This document shows positions 50,822 through 59,471 of a stretch of DNA of 64,000 nt, piece by piece. The notes beneath the pieces are model-generated. The model was not told the DNA's origin. It made no database searches and saw only the letters and a list, made by a program, of their open reading frames with translations. A program made the position numbers and the translations under genes. Source of the DNA: Streptomyces antioxidans (GTDB taxonomy: Bacteria; Actinomycetota; Actinomycetes; Streptomycetales; Streptomycetaceae); assembly GCF_000968685.2 (NCBI RefSeq), contig NZ_LAKD02000101.1, positions 62,001 through 126,000 on the forward strand, written 5' to 3'. Position 1 is the first letter of the stretch, and each line of letters starts with the position of its first letter.

Positions 50822-51639
50822 CAGAACAGCGTGCCCTCCTCCGGGGCCTCGAGCTCCTCCAGCAGCTCGGGGCCGTTGTTACGGACATCGCTGACCCCGG
50901 TGGCCACCGGATAGGCCCGCAGCAGCCCCGAGGGCGGCGGTGCCAGCAGCGGCAGCAGGTCGTCGGGGTCGGTGCGGCCCGGATCCAGCCAGGAGTCCCA
51001 GCGGTCCTCGGTGAGGACCAGCGGCATCCGCGGGTGGATCTCGGCGAGCGAGCCCGGCCCCTCGTCCCGTGCCGCGCCCCCGAAGGGCTCCTTGTCCGCC
51101 TCGGTGGTGATCACCGTGCAGGTGACCCACCACGCCCGGGGGTGCTCGTCCGGCAGCGTACGGTCCCGCCAGAACTCGTACAGCCCGGCCAGGGCCATCA
51201 CCGAACCGTCCACCGGGGTCACGAAGTACGGCTGCTTGCGGGGCCGCTTCCGCTTGCCCTTTTCCTCCAGCTGCCGCTCCCCCGCCGCGGTGACCCACTC
51301 GTAGTAGCCGTCGGCGGGCAGGATGCAGCGCCGCGAGGCGAACGGCCGCCGGTAGGACGGCTTCTCGTGCACGGTCTCGGCCCGTGCGTTGATCATCTTC
51401 GCGCCGCCCTCGGGGGACTTCGCCCAGGACGGCACCAACCCCCACTTCAGCGCCCTCAGCTGACGAACCGGACGCGGTTCCCCGGCGTCCTTGAGGGGGC
51501 GTTCGAGCACCGCGTACACGTCCTTGGTGGGCGCGACGTTCCAGTCCGGCGCCAGAGTCTCCTCCGGCTCCCACTTCTCCACTCCGAAGATACCGACAAG
51601 ATCCTCCGGCCTCCGGCTCGCTGCGTATCGACCGCACAT
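50821..51639 (-). CDS. SRAP-domain protein (HMCES/YedK family), abasic-site shield
   Basis: A 272-residue SOS-response-associated peptidase-like protein. Catalytic Cys2 follows the start Met (MCGRYA), and WNVAPT, KMINARAETV, CILPADGYYEW and EIHPRMPLVL are the family motifs. It crosslinks to abasic sites in single-stranded DNA, protecting them. ATG 51639 is decided by the need for Cys at position 2. An inserted loop rich in Lys/Arg (EEKGKRKRPRKQ) follows the active-site segment. It starts 46 bases from the divergent M50-like gene. Confidence 0.95.
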   Translation of the reverse strand: MCGRYAASRRPEDLVGIFGVEKWEPEETLAPDWNVAPTKDVYAVLERPLKDAGEPRPVRQLRALKWGLVPSWAKSPEGGAKMINARAETVHEKPSYRRPFASRRCILPADGYYEWVTAAGERQLEEKGKRKRPRKQPYFVTPVDGSVMALAGLYEFWRDRTLPDEHPRAWWVTCTVITTEADKEPFGGAARDEGPGSLAEIHPRMPLVLTEDRWDSWLDPGRTDPDDLLPLLAPPPSGLLRAYPVATGVSDVRNNGPELLEELEAPEEGTLF

Positions 51640-51685
51640 AGGTGCCACACTGCCACGACCTACCGACGCGAGGAGCCGCCCGCAC

Positions 51686-52399
51686 ATGGACGCAACGAAC
51701 GCCGCCGATCTATGGGACCGGGTGACCGGCGCCCAGCCCGACCCCACCACCTGGCTGGTCGTCTCCACCGGCGTGATCGCGTTCGCGGTCGTGGTCTTCC
51801 GCACCGCCTGGCGAATAGCCCGTAACGCCATCACCATCGCCCACGAGGGCGGCCACGCCGTGGTCGCCGTGCTCAGCGGGCGGCGGCTGGACGGCATACG
51901 GCTGCACTCGGACACCTCCGGGCTGACCGTCTCGCGCGGCAAGCCCACGGGCCTGGGCATGATCCTCACCGCGGCGTCCGGCTACACCGCCCCGTCCCTG
52001 CTGGGCCTCGGCGGCGCCTGGCTGCTGGCGGCGAACCACATCACCCTGCTGCTGTGGGGGACGACGGCGCTGCTGGCCGCGATGCTGGTGATGATCCGCA
52101 ACGCCTATGGCGTCCTTACGGTCGTCATCAGCGGGGCCGCCTTCTTCCTCGTCTCCTGGCTGACCGGTCCTGACGTCCAGGCGGGGTTCGCGTATGCCGT
52201 GGTGTGGTTCCTCCTCCTGGGGGGCGTGCGTCCGGCGTTCGAGCTCCAGCGCAAGCGCCGTCACGGCGGCGCGTACGACTCCGACCCCGACCAGCTCGCC
52301 CGGCTGACGGGCATTCCGGCCGGCGCCTGGCTGCTGCTCTTCCATGTGGTCTCGCTGTGTTCGCTGCTCGCCGGAGGGCGCTGGCTGCTGGGGTTGTGA
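51686..52399 (+). CDS. M50B-like membrane peptidase family protein
   Basis: A 237-residue membrane protein with about six helices. ITIAHEGGHAVVAVLSGRRLDGIRLH holds an HExxH zinc motif (HEGGH) like M50 site-2 proteases; the third ligand is probably in the later helix region around GLGMILTAASGY. Family members in actinobacteria are uncharacterised. ATG 51686 follows GAGGAG. It is upstream of aroA but separated by a 170-base gap. Confidence 0.85.
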   Translation: MDATNAADLWDRVTGAQPDPTTWLVVSTGVIAFAVVVFRTAWRIARNAITIAHEGGHAVVAVLSGRRLDGIRLHSDTSGLTVSRGKPTGLGMILTAASGYTAPSLLGLGGAWLLAANHITLLLWGTTALLAAMLVMIRNAYGVLTVVISGAAFFLVSWLTGPDVQAGFAYAVVWFLLLGGVRPAFELQRKRRHGGAYDSDPDQLARLTGIPAGAWLLLFHVVSLCSLLAGGRWLLGL

Positions 52400-52571
52400 C
52401 CTGGGTGACCCCTGGGTGCCGGTTGCCCCGGCGCCCCCGGTTGGCCCCCGGTGACCCCGTACGAGCGCCCGGCGCGCTTCCATCAGTGCCCGTAGCAGCG
52501 CCGTGTTTCGACTGGGTTTCGCCACTTTCGATCAAGATTGGCACTCCGGGCGAACCACTAAAGTGAGACCC

Positions 52572-53948
52572 ATGACCGGCATTGAGACCTCCCCGGGCGA
52601 CCACACCGCCCTCTGGCCCGCTCCGACCGCCGATGGAGCGGTCGACGCGACCGTCACCGTGCCCGGATCCAAGTCGGTTACCAACCGCGGTCTGATCCTG
52701 GCCGCGCTCGCCGCCGAACCCGGCTGGCTGCGCCGCCCGCTCCGCTCCCGCGACACTCTCCTGATGGCCGCCGCCCTGCGCGCCATGGGCGTCGGCATCG
52801 AGGAGACGGTGTCCGACGGCGCCCTCGGCTCCGGCGGCCCCTCCGGCGGCGGAGAGGCCTGGCGGGTCATCCCGGCGGGGCTGCACGGCCCAGCCACCAT
52901 CGACGTCGGCAACGCGGGCACCGTGATGCGCTTCCTGCCGCCGGTCGCCGCGCTGGCCGACGGCCCCGTCCACTTCGACGGCGACCCCCGCTCCCACGAG
53001 CGCCCGCTGCACGGCGTGATCGACGCGCTGCGCGCCCTGGGCGCCCGCATCGACGACGACGGCCGCGGCGCGCTGCCGATGACCGTGCACGGCGGCGGGG
53101 CGCTGGACGGCGGCCCGGTCCGCGTCGACGCCTCGTCGTCCTCCCAGTTCGTGAGCGCGCTGCTGCTGTCTGCGCCGCGCTTCAACCAGGGCGTCGAGGT
53201 GCGCCACATCGGCGCCGCGCTGCCCTCCCTGCCGCACATCCGGATGACCGTGGACATGCTGCGCGCGGCGGGCGCGCGGGTGGACACCCCGGAGGCGGGC
53301 GGCGAGCGGGGCGTCTGGCGGGTGGCGCCGAGCGCGCTGCTCGGCCGGGACCTGGTCGTCGAGCCCGATCTGTCCAACGCGGCGCCGTTCCTGGCCGCCG
53401 CCCTGGTCACCGGCGGCCGGGTGACGATCCCTGACTGGCCGGAGCGCACCACCCAGCCCGGGGACGAACTGCGCCGGATCTTCACCGAGATGGGCGGTTC
53501 CTGCGAGCTCACCGACACCGGTCTCGCCTTCACCGGGACGGGCCGGATCACCGGGATCGACGCCGATCTGCACGAGGTCGGCGAGCTCACCCCGGTGATC
53601 GCGGCGGTCGCGGCGCTGGCCGACTCCGAGTCGGAGCTGCGCGGCATCGCCCATCTGCGACTCCACGAGACCGACCGGCTCGCCGCCCTCGCCAAGGAGA
53701 TCAACGAGCTGGGCGGGGACGTCACCGAGACCGAGGACGGCCTCCGGATCCGCCCGCGCCCGCTGCACGGCGGGATCTTCCACACCTACGAGGACCACCG
53801 GCTGGCCACCGCCGCCGCCGTGCTCGGCCTGGCCGTCGACGGCGTGCTGGTCGAGAACGTGGCGACCACCGCCAAGACCCTCCCCGACTTCCCCGGTCTG
53901 TGGACCGGCATGCTCGACGCGACGACGACCTCGGCGCGGAGATCCTGA
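52572..53948 (+). CDS. aroA: 3-phosphoshikimate 1-carboxyvinyltransferase (EPSP synthase)
   Basis: Sixth step of the shikimate pathway, making EPSP from shikimate-3-phosphate and phosphoenolpyruvate; 458 residues. Motifs: PGSKSVTNRGLILAALA, DVGNAGTVMRFLPP, DASSSSQFVSALLLSAP and LRLHETDRLAALAKEI. An insert of about 10 residues (GALGSGGPSGGGEAW) follows the first strand. A TAAAGT -10 box ends seven bases before ATG 52572 with no ribosome site, so the message may be leaderless. The GTPase gene follows 12 bases after the stop. Confidence 0.96.
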   Translation: MTGIETSPGDHTALWPAPTADGAVDATVTVPGSKSVTNRGLILAALAAEPGWLRRPLRSRDTLLMAAALRAMGVGIEETVSDGALGSGGPSGGGEAWRVIPAGLHGPATIDVGNAGTVMRFLPPVAALADGPVHFDGDPRSHERPLHGVIDALRALGARIDDDGRGALPMTVHGGGALDGGPVRVDASSSSQFVSALLLSAPRFNQGVEVRHIGAALPSLPHIRMTVDMLRAAGARVDTPEAGGERGVWRVAPSALLGRDLVVEPDLSNAAPFLAAALVTGGRVTIPDWPERTTQPGDELRRIFTEMGGSCELTDTGLAFTGTGRITGIDADLHEVGELTPVIAAVAALADSESELRGIAHLRLHETDRLAALAKEINELGGDVTETEDGLRIRPRPLHGGIFHTYEDHRLATAAAVLGLAVDGVLVENVATTAKTLPDFPGLWTGMLDATTTSARRS

Positions 53949-53960
53949 GAGCCTGGACTC

Positions 53961-54968
53961 ATGCGCCGCTACGGCAAGCACACCGACGAGGACGACGTTC
54001 GGATCCGCCCCAACCGCAAGGGCAACCGGCCGCGCACCCACATCCGCCCCAAACACGAGGACGCCGCCGAGGGATTCGTGCTGACCGTCGACCGCGGCCG
54101 GCTCACGGTCCTGGTCGAGGACCGCACCATCACCGCCATGAAGGCCCGCGAGCTCGGCCGTAAGGGTGTCGTGGTCGGCGACCGGGTCGCGGTCGTCGGC
54201 GACCTCTCCGGCGACAAGGACACCCTCGCCCGGGTCGTCAGGGTCGAGGAGCGCTCGTCCGTCCTGCGCCGCACCGCCGACGACGACGATCCGTACGAGC
54301 GGGTGGTGGTCGCCAACGCCGACCAGCTCGCGATCGTGACCGCCCTGGCCGACCCGGAGCCGCGCCCGCGGCTGATCGACCGGTGTCTGGTGGCCGCCTT
54401 CGACGCGGGCCTGGAGCCGCTGCTCGTCCTCACCAAGTGCGATCTGGCGCCCGCCGACGGCATGTTGAAGACCTATGAGCCGCTCGGTATCCCTTATGTC
54501 GTCACCAGCCGCGACGAGCTGGCCGACGGCGAGACCGCCGACCGGGTCCGGGAACGGCTGACGGACCGGATCACCGTCTTCGTCGGCCACTCGGGCGTGG
54601 GCAAGACGACACTGGTGAACGCGCTGGTCCCGGACCGCCAGCGGGCCACCGGCCGGGTGAACGCGGTCACCGGCCGCGGCCGCCACACCACCACCTCCGC
54701 GCTCGCGCTCCCGCTGCCCGACGCCAAGGGATGGGTGATCGACACCCCGGGCGTACGGTCCTTCGGGCTGCACCACGTGGACCCGGCACGGGTCATCCAC
54801 GCCTTCCCGGACCTGGAACCGGGCACCGAGGGCTGCCCGCGCGCCTGCAGCCACGACGAGCCGGACTGCGCGCTGGACCAGTGGGTGGCCGAAGGCCACG
54901 CCGAACCGGCCCGGCTCTACTCCCTGCGCAGACTGCTGTCCACTCGCGAACGCCGAGAGGGCGACTAG
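53961..54968 (+). CDS. rsgA: Ribosome small-subunit-dependent GTPase RsgA
   Basis: Circularly permuted GTPase that assists 30S maturation, 335 residues. Order of motifs: OB-fold (VLTVDRGRLTVLVEDRT), G4 (LTKCDL), G1 (GHSGVGKTTLVNAL), G2 (GRGRHTTT), G3 (DTPGVRSFGL), then the zinc knuckle CPRACSHDEPDCALDQW. It follows aroA in the same operon. ATG 53961 has CTGGACTC before it and no good ribosome site, consistent with coupling to aroA. Confidence 0.95.
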   Translation: MRRYGKHTDEDDVRIRPNRKGNRPRTHIRPKHEDAAEGFVLTVDRGRLTVLVEDRTITAMKARELGRKGVVVGDRVAVVGDLSGDKDTLARVVRVEERSSVLRRTADDDDPYERVVVANADQLAIVTALADPEPRPRLIDRCLVAAFDAGLEPLLVLTKCDLAPADGMLKTYEPLGIPYVVTSRDELADGETADRVRERLTDRITVFVGHSGVGKTTLVNALVPDRQRATGRVNAVTGRGRHTTTSALALPLPDAKGWVIDTPGVRSFGLHHVDPARVIHAFPDLEPGTEGCPRACSHDEPDCALDQWVAEGHAEPARLYSLRRLLSTRERREGD

Positions 54969-55012
54969 CCCCACCCAACACACCAGAGCTTCGCCCTGGA
55001 CCCCGGGGATGT

Positions 55013-55070
55013 GGGCGGAGCCCCGGCTTTGGGGAAGGGCGGGGAGAGGAACAGCCCGGCGCAGGCGTCA
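55013..55070. repeat. Dispersed intergenic element, copy after rsgA
   Basis: GGGCGGAGCCCCGGC, TTTGGGGAAGGGCGGGG, then AACAGCCCGGCGCAGGCG, matching the elements at about 14.06 and 44.02 kb. A partial relative, ACAGCCCGCCGCAGGCGTCACC, written here as ACAGCCCGCCGCAGGCG, lies at 55549-55573 between the SMR and TetR genes. Confidence 0.75.
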
Positions 55071-55212
55071 CCGTCCACCGGACACCCCCTGGAAAGCGTG
55101 TTTGCCGCTCCAACCGGACGGTAAATGGATAATCGCATCAAGCATTAAGCAATCCAGGCGACCGGGATGGCCCCGGCGATGGCAGCCCACGGCGACACGG
55201 GAGGGCATCTCT

Positions 55213-55536
55213 ATGGCGTGGCTGCTGGTCGTGGTCGCCGGGCTACTCGAAACCGGCTTCGCCGTCTGTCTCAAGCTCTCGCACGGCTTCACCCGCCTAT
55301 GGCCGACGATCGCCTTCTGCGCCTTCGCGCTCGGCAGCTTCGGACTGCTGACGCTGTCCCTGAAGAAGCTCGACGTGGGGCCCGCGTACGCGGTGTGGAC
55401 CGGGATCGGGGCCGCCGGGACGGCGATCTACGGCATGGTCTTCCTCGGCGACCTCGTCTCCACGCTCAAGGTCATCTCCATCACCCTGGTGATCGTCGGC
55501 GTCATAGGGCTCCAGCTCTCCGGCTCGGCCCACTGA
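55213..55536 (+). CDS. Small multidrug resistance (SMR) transporter, SugE/Gdx type
   Basis: A 107-residue, four-helix exporter working as an antiparallel dimer. The proton-coupled Glu is in VVAGLLETGFAVCLKLS (Glu13), and GLLTLSLKKLDVGPAYAVWTGIGAAGTAIYG is the family core. The W-A-G pattern near the N-terminus fits the guanidinium exporters (SugE/Gdx) better than EmrE-type drug pumps; not certain. ATG 55213 follows GAGGG. A TetR gene converges from downstream. Confidence 0.9.
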   Translation: MAWLLVVVAGLLETGFAVCLKLSHGFTRLWPTIAFCAFALGSFGLLTLSLKKLDVGPAYAVWTGIGAAGTAIYGMVFLGDLVSTLKVISITLVIVGVIGLQLSGSAH

Positions 55537-55607
55537 GCCCGCAAACGGACAGCCCGCCGCAGGCGTCACCATCCGCCGGACAGCCCGCAACGCCTGCTCG
55601 GACCGGC

Positions 55608-56195
55608 TCAAGCCAGCACCGTGCGCACCATATGGGCCACGTCCGACGCCGGGGCGGGGGCCAGTACGTAGGAGAGGGCCAGCCTGGTGGCCGCCTCGCA
55701 GGCCAGCGGCAGCTCGACCGCCCCCGGCGGCCAGTCGGATTCCAGCAGCCGCACCGCCCGGTCCCGCGCCGCGCCGAGCAGCTCGCCCGGCGCGGGCAGC
55801 GGGTCCAGGGCCGGGCCCGGGGCCGGATTCCCCGGCGGTGACGGGCTTACGGGCTTCGGCAGCCGCTCGTCCCAGCAGCCCGTGAGCACCGCCCGCACCA
55901 ACGGGTTCTCGGTCGCCGAGCGGACCGTCCACACCGCCGCGGCGGCCAGCCGATCCCTGGGGGCCGCAGCGCCGGACCCCTCGGACAGCGCCCGCTCGAC
56001 CCCGTACAGATACGCGTCGGCCTCGCGCCGCACCAGCGCGCGGGCAAGGCCCTCCTTGCCGCCGAACTCGTTGTAGAGGGTCTGCCGGGAGACCCCGGCC
56101 GCCGCCGCGACCTCGGACATCCGCACCCTCCGCCATGGCCGCCGCTCGAGCGCCGCGAAGGCCGCGTCGAGCAAGGATTCACGCGCTGCGGGCAT
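55608..56195 (-). CDS. TetR-family regulator
   Basis: A 195-residue protein. The helix-turn-helix is VRMSEVAAAAGVSRQTLYNEFGGKEGL; a Pro-rich loop (SPSPPGNPAPGPALDPLPAP) interrupts the ligand domain. ATG 56195 has GGGAGG seven bases upstream. It may control the neighbouring SMR gene, as often found for such pairs, but the genes are convergent and no shared operator is visible. Confidence 0.88.
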   Translation of the reverse strand: MPAARESLLDAAFAALERRPWRRVRMSEVAAAAGVSRQTLYNEFGGKEGLARALVRREADAYLYGVERALSEGSGAAAPRDRLAAAAVWTVRSATENPLVRAVLTGCWDERLPKPVSPSPPGNPAPGPALDPLPAPGELLGAARDRAVRLLESDWPPGAVELPLACEAATRLALSYVLAPAPASDVAHMVRTVLA

Positions 56196-56368
56196 CGTCG
56201 CCTCCCAGAGCGGGCATCGTCACCTACCGGCCTGGCATGTGCCCGACAGAATTGACGGGCCGCCAGATGAAGTCAAGAGCCCCGCACGAGCGGGCCGTCC
56301 AGCCGTAGTCCCCCGGTCGTTGTGGAGTCGTGTAGCTCCGCGACTTTTCCTGTCGATACTGTTCGGCC

Positions 56369-57163
56369 ATGGCCGACTACCACGATGACCTGCGTTTCGC
56401 CCACGTTCTCGCCGATGCCGCCGACGCGACCACCATGGAGCGGTTCAAGGCGCTCGACCTCAAGGTCGAGACAAAACCCGATATGACGCCGGTGAGCGAG
56501 GCCGACAAGGCGACCGAGGAGCTGATCCGCACCTCGCTCCAGCGCGCCCGGCCGCGCGACGCGGTGCTCGGCGAGGAGTTCGGCAGCGAGGGCAGCGGTC
56601 CGCGGCGCTGGGTGGTCGACCCGATCGACGGCACCAAGAACTATGTGCGCGGGGTCCCGGTCTGGGCCACCCTGATCGCCCTCATGGAGCGCGGCGAGGG
56701 CGGCGACCGGCCGGTGGTCGGCGTGGTCTCCGCACCGGCGCTGGGACGGCGCTGGTGGGCCGCCGAGGGGCTGGGGGCGTACACCGGGCGCAGCCTGTCC
56801 TCCGCGAGCCGGCTCGCGGTCTCGAGGGTGAGCGACCTCTCCGACGCCTCGTTCGCTTACTCCTCCCTCAGCGGCTGGGAGGAGCGCGGCAGGCTGCACG
56901 GCTTCCTCGAGCTGACCCGCGCCTGCTGGCGCACCCGTGGCTACGGCGACTTCTGGCCGTACATGATGGTGGCCGAGGGCTCGGTGGACATCTGCGCCGA
57001 ACCGGAATTGTCGCTGTGGGACATGGCGGCCAATGCGGTGATCGTCCAGGAGGCGGGCGGCCGCTTCACCGGGCTCGACGGCGTACCGGGCCCGAACAGC
57101 GGTGACGCGGCGGCGTCCAATGGTCTGCTGCACGGGGCGATGCTGGACTACCTGCGGCCCTGA
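56369..57163 (+). CDS. hisN: Histidinol-phosphatase, inositol monophosphatase type (HisN)
   Basis: Makes histidinol from its phosphate. 264 residues of the IMPase fold: GEEFGSE metal motif, WVVDPIDGTKNYVRG and LSLWDMAANAVIVQEAGG. It corresponds in place to S. coelicolor HisN (SCO5208) as I remember it. A GATACT -10-like box ends eight bases before ATG 56369, with no ribosome site, so leaderless translation is likely. Specific phosphatase function is inferred from this and the length. Confidence 0.88.
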   Translation: MADYHDDLRFAHVLADAADATTMERFKALDLKVETKPDMTPVSEADKATEELIRTSLQRARPRDAVLGEEFGSEGSGPRRWVVDPIDGTKNYVRGVPVWATLIALMERGEGGDRPVVGVVSAPALGRRWWAAEGLGAYTGRSLSSASRLAVSRVSDLSDASFAYSSLSGWEERGRLHGFLELTRACWRTRGYGDFWPYMMVAEGSVDICAEPELSLWDMAANAVIVQEAGGRFTGLDGVPGPNSGDAAASNGLLHGAMLDYLRP

Positions 57164-57345
57164 GCGCCCCTCCGGGGCTGACCGGAGTGTGAACCGGAGC
57201 GCGGGGCGCGCTCCGCGGCAGATCGGCTTCCGCGCGCCCTTGTTGGACCCGCCAAGGCATGTGAACATGAGAATCCAGAACCTTGTGAACTTGTGAATCC
57301 TTTCTCTAATGGGATCGGGGATTCACCAAGGAGGTGGCTCCATCC

Positions 57346-57744
57346 ATGCCCGTGCACGTCCGTGACGCCATGAGCTCGGTGGTCCTCACCATCGGCCCCG
57401 CTCACACCCTCCGCCAGGCCGCCCGGCTGATGTCGGCGCGCCGGGTGGGATCGGCCATCGTGCTCGATCCCGACACCAGCGGTCTGGGGATTCTCACCGA
57501 GCGCGACATCCTCAACTCCGTGGGGGCGGGCCAGGACCCCGACCAGGAAACCGCGCACGACCACACCACCGCCGACGTCGTCTTCGCCGCCCCCGGGTGG
57601 ACGCTGGACGAGGCGGCCCGCGCGATGTCCCAGGGCGGCTTCCGCCATCTGGTCGTCCTCGACGCGGGCGACCCGGTCGGGGTGGTGTCGGTGCGCGACA
57701 TCATCCGCTGCTGGGCCCCGGCACCCCAGCCCGTACCTGCGTAA
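57346..57744 (+). CDS. Twin CBS-domain protein
   Basis: A 132-residue protein of two CBS motifs: VRDAMSSVVLTIGPAHTLRQ through GILTERDILN, and FAAPGWTLDEAARAMSQG through VGVVSVRDIIRCW. These bind adenosyl nucleotides and often sense energy status. ATG 57346 follows AAGGAGG. Partner unknown. It ends facing the catalase gene with a shared terminator between. Confidence 0.9.
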   Translation: MPVHVRDAMSSVVLTIGPAHTLRQAARLMSARRVGSAIVLDPDTSGLGILTERDILNSVGAGQDPDQETAHDHTTADVVFAAPGWTLDEAARAMSQGGFRHLVVLDAGDPVGVVSVRDIIRCWAPAPQPVPA

Positions 57745-57784
57745 GGGCCCGGCGCACACCGTGCCCGGCGCACCCACCGGCACC

Positions 57785-57823
57785 CCGAAGAGGCCGGAGC
57801 CCCACGGCGTCCGGCCTCTTCGG
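57785..57823. terminator. Bidirectional terminator between CBS protein and catalase
   Basis: CCGAAGAGGCCGGA and its exact complement (14 bp) around an 11-base loop, 40 bases from one stop and 20 from the other. Confidence 0.85.
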
Positions 57824-57842
57824 TCAGTACGGCAAGCGTCCG

Positions 57843-59309
57843 TCAGCCGCGCAGGGCCTGGACCGCGGTCTCCAGCCGCTTGCCGTAGTCCGCGTCCGCC
57901 TTACGGAAGTTCTCGATCGCACGCTGTGCGATGTCATCGCGGGAGACCTTGGCGATGAACTGCGCCAGATTCTCGATCAGGCGCTCCTTCTCGTCGTCCG
58001 ACATCAGCCGGTAGAGGTCGCCCGCCTGGACGAAGTCATCGTCCTCGGCGTGCGGGGGCGCCTCGTGGTCCCCGGTCCGGCCGGACACCGGGTACGGCTG
58101 CCACGGCGCCCGGCCGGTCTCGGCCGGGCCGCCGAAGCTGTTGGGCTCGTAGTTCTTGGCGCCCGCGTGACGGCCGTCGTACAGGAAGCCGTCCCGGCCG
58201 TACGTGCGCGCCTCGGCCGCGTGCGGACGGTTCACCGGCAGGTGGTCGGCGTTGATCCCGACCCGGTAGCGGTGGGCGTCGCCGTACGCGAACAGCCGGC
58301 CCTGGAGCATCTTGTCCGGGGACGGACCGATGCCCGGCACGAAGTGGGCGGGCGAGAAGATCGACTGCTCGACCTCGGCGAAGATGTTCCGCGGGTTGCG
58401 GTTGAGCTCCAGCTTGCCGATCTCGATCGGCGGGTAGTCCTCGTGCGGCCAGACCTTGGTCAGGTCGAAAGGGTTGAAGCGGTAGTTCGCCGCGTCGGCC
58501 GCGGGCATGATCTGCACCTGCACGGTCCAGGTCGGGAAGTCGCCCCGCTCGATGGCCTCGCGCAGATCGCGCTGATGGCTGTCCGGGTCCAGACCGGCCG
58601 TCTCGGCCGCCTCTGCGGTGGTGAGGTTCTTGATGCCCTGGTCGGTCTTGAAGTGGTACTTCACCCAGAAGACCTCGCCCGCGGCGTTGTTCCACTGGTA
58701 GGTGTGCGAGCCGTAGCCGTTCATATGGCGGTACGAGGCGGGGATGCCGCGGTCACCGAAGAGCCAGGTCACCTGGTGGGTGGCCTCGGGCGAGAGCCCC
58801 CAGAAGTCCCAGACGTTGTCCGCCTCCTGGGAGCCGGTGTACGGGTCGCGCTTCTGGGTGTGGATGAAGTCGGGGAACTTGATGGCGTCCTTGATGAAGA
58901 ACACCGGGGTGTTGTTCCCGACCAGGTCGTAGTTGCCGTCCTCGGTGTAGAACTTCAGCGCGAAACCGCGCGGGTCGCGCACCGCGTCCGCCGAGCCGAG
59001 GTTGCCGGCCACCGTCGAGAAGCGCAGGAAGGTCTCGGTCTGCTTGCCGACCTCGGAGAGGAACGCCGCGCTGGTGTACTCCGTCACGTCCGCGGTCACG
59101 GTGAAGGTGCCGTACGCCCCGGCGCCCCGCGCGTGCACGATCCGCTCCGGGATCCGCTCGCGGTTGAAGTGGGCGAGCTTCTCGATCAGATGCTGGTCCT
59201 GGATGAGGACCGGACCGCCGACGCCCGCCGTCTCGCTGTTCTGGTTGTCCGCCACCGGAGCCCCGGACTCCGTGGTCAGCGGACCAGTGATGTTGTCCTG
59301 GACCGTCAC
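57843..59309 (-). CDS. katA: Monofunctional haem catalase
   Basis: Splits hydrogen peroxide; 488 residues, the small-subunit type. Distal His in RIVHARGAGAYGTF, Asn in DLVGNNTPVFF, and the proximal Tyr in RLFAYGDAHRYR are present. The C-terminal tail carries helices for tetramer assembly. GTG 59309 follows AGGAGG. A Fur-family regulator gene is divergent, and a 7-1-7 operator sits between the promoter elements, so peroxide induction is expected. Confidence 0.95.
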   Translation of the reverse strand: MTVQDNITGPLTTESGAPVADNQNSETAGVGGPVLIQDQHLIEKLAHFNRERIPERIVHARGAGAYGTFTVTADVTEYTSAAFLSEVGKQTETFLRFSTVAGNLGSADAVRDPRGFALKFYTEDGNYDLVGNNTPVFFIKDAIKFPDFIHTQKRDPYTGSQEADNVWDFWGLSPEATHQVTWLFGDRGIPASYRHMNGYGSHTYQWNNAAGEVFWVKYHFKTDQGIKNLTTAEAAETAGLDPDSHQRDLREAIERGDFPTWTVQVQIMPAADAANYRFNPFDLTKVWPHEDYPPIEIGKLELNRNPRNIFAEVEQSIFSPAHFVPGIGPSPDKMLQGRLFAYGDAHRYRVGINADHLPVNRPHAAEARTYGRDGFLYDGRHAGAKNYEPNSFGGPAETGRAPWQPYPVSGRTGDHEAPPHAEDDDFVQAGDLYRLMSDDEKERLIENLAQFIAKVSRDDIAQRAIENFRKADADYGKRLETAVQALRG

Positions 59310-59360
59310 GTGCGCCTCCTGCGTACTCGTGTCCTGTCCCTTGGCCTGGGGCTGGGCTCG

Positions 59361-59388
59361 ATCTTACATTGGACATTGTCTAAGTCAA
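59361..59388 (-). promoter_or_regulatory. Catalase promoter with Fur-family 7-1-7 operator
   Basis: On the minus strand TTGACT, 16 bases, TAAGAT forms a promoter. The spacer (59369-59383) reads TTAGACA-A-TGTCCAA, a 7-1-7 inverted repeat with one mismatch, the classic Fur/PerR/CatR operator form. Repressor binding there would block polymerase. Confidence 0.75.
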
Positions 59389-59471
59389 GAAGGCTTTGAG
59401 ATTCGTACCCGATCTGGCCAAGGACTCATCCGCTGCTACCCTTGTCCTTATCTGACTGATAGGTGAATGGC

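Noticed and set aside
55071..55212. Possible guanidine riboswitch upstream of the SugE-like SMR gene
   Set aside because: I looked for ykkC class I, II and III conserved strings; only short fragments such as ACACGG and CCGGACGG are seen and they do not assemble. A covariance-model search would settle it.
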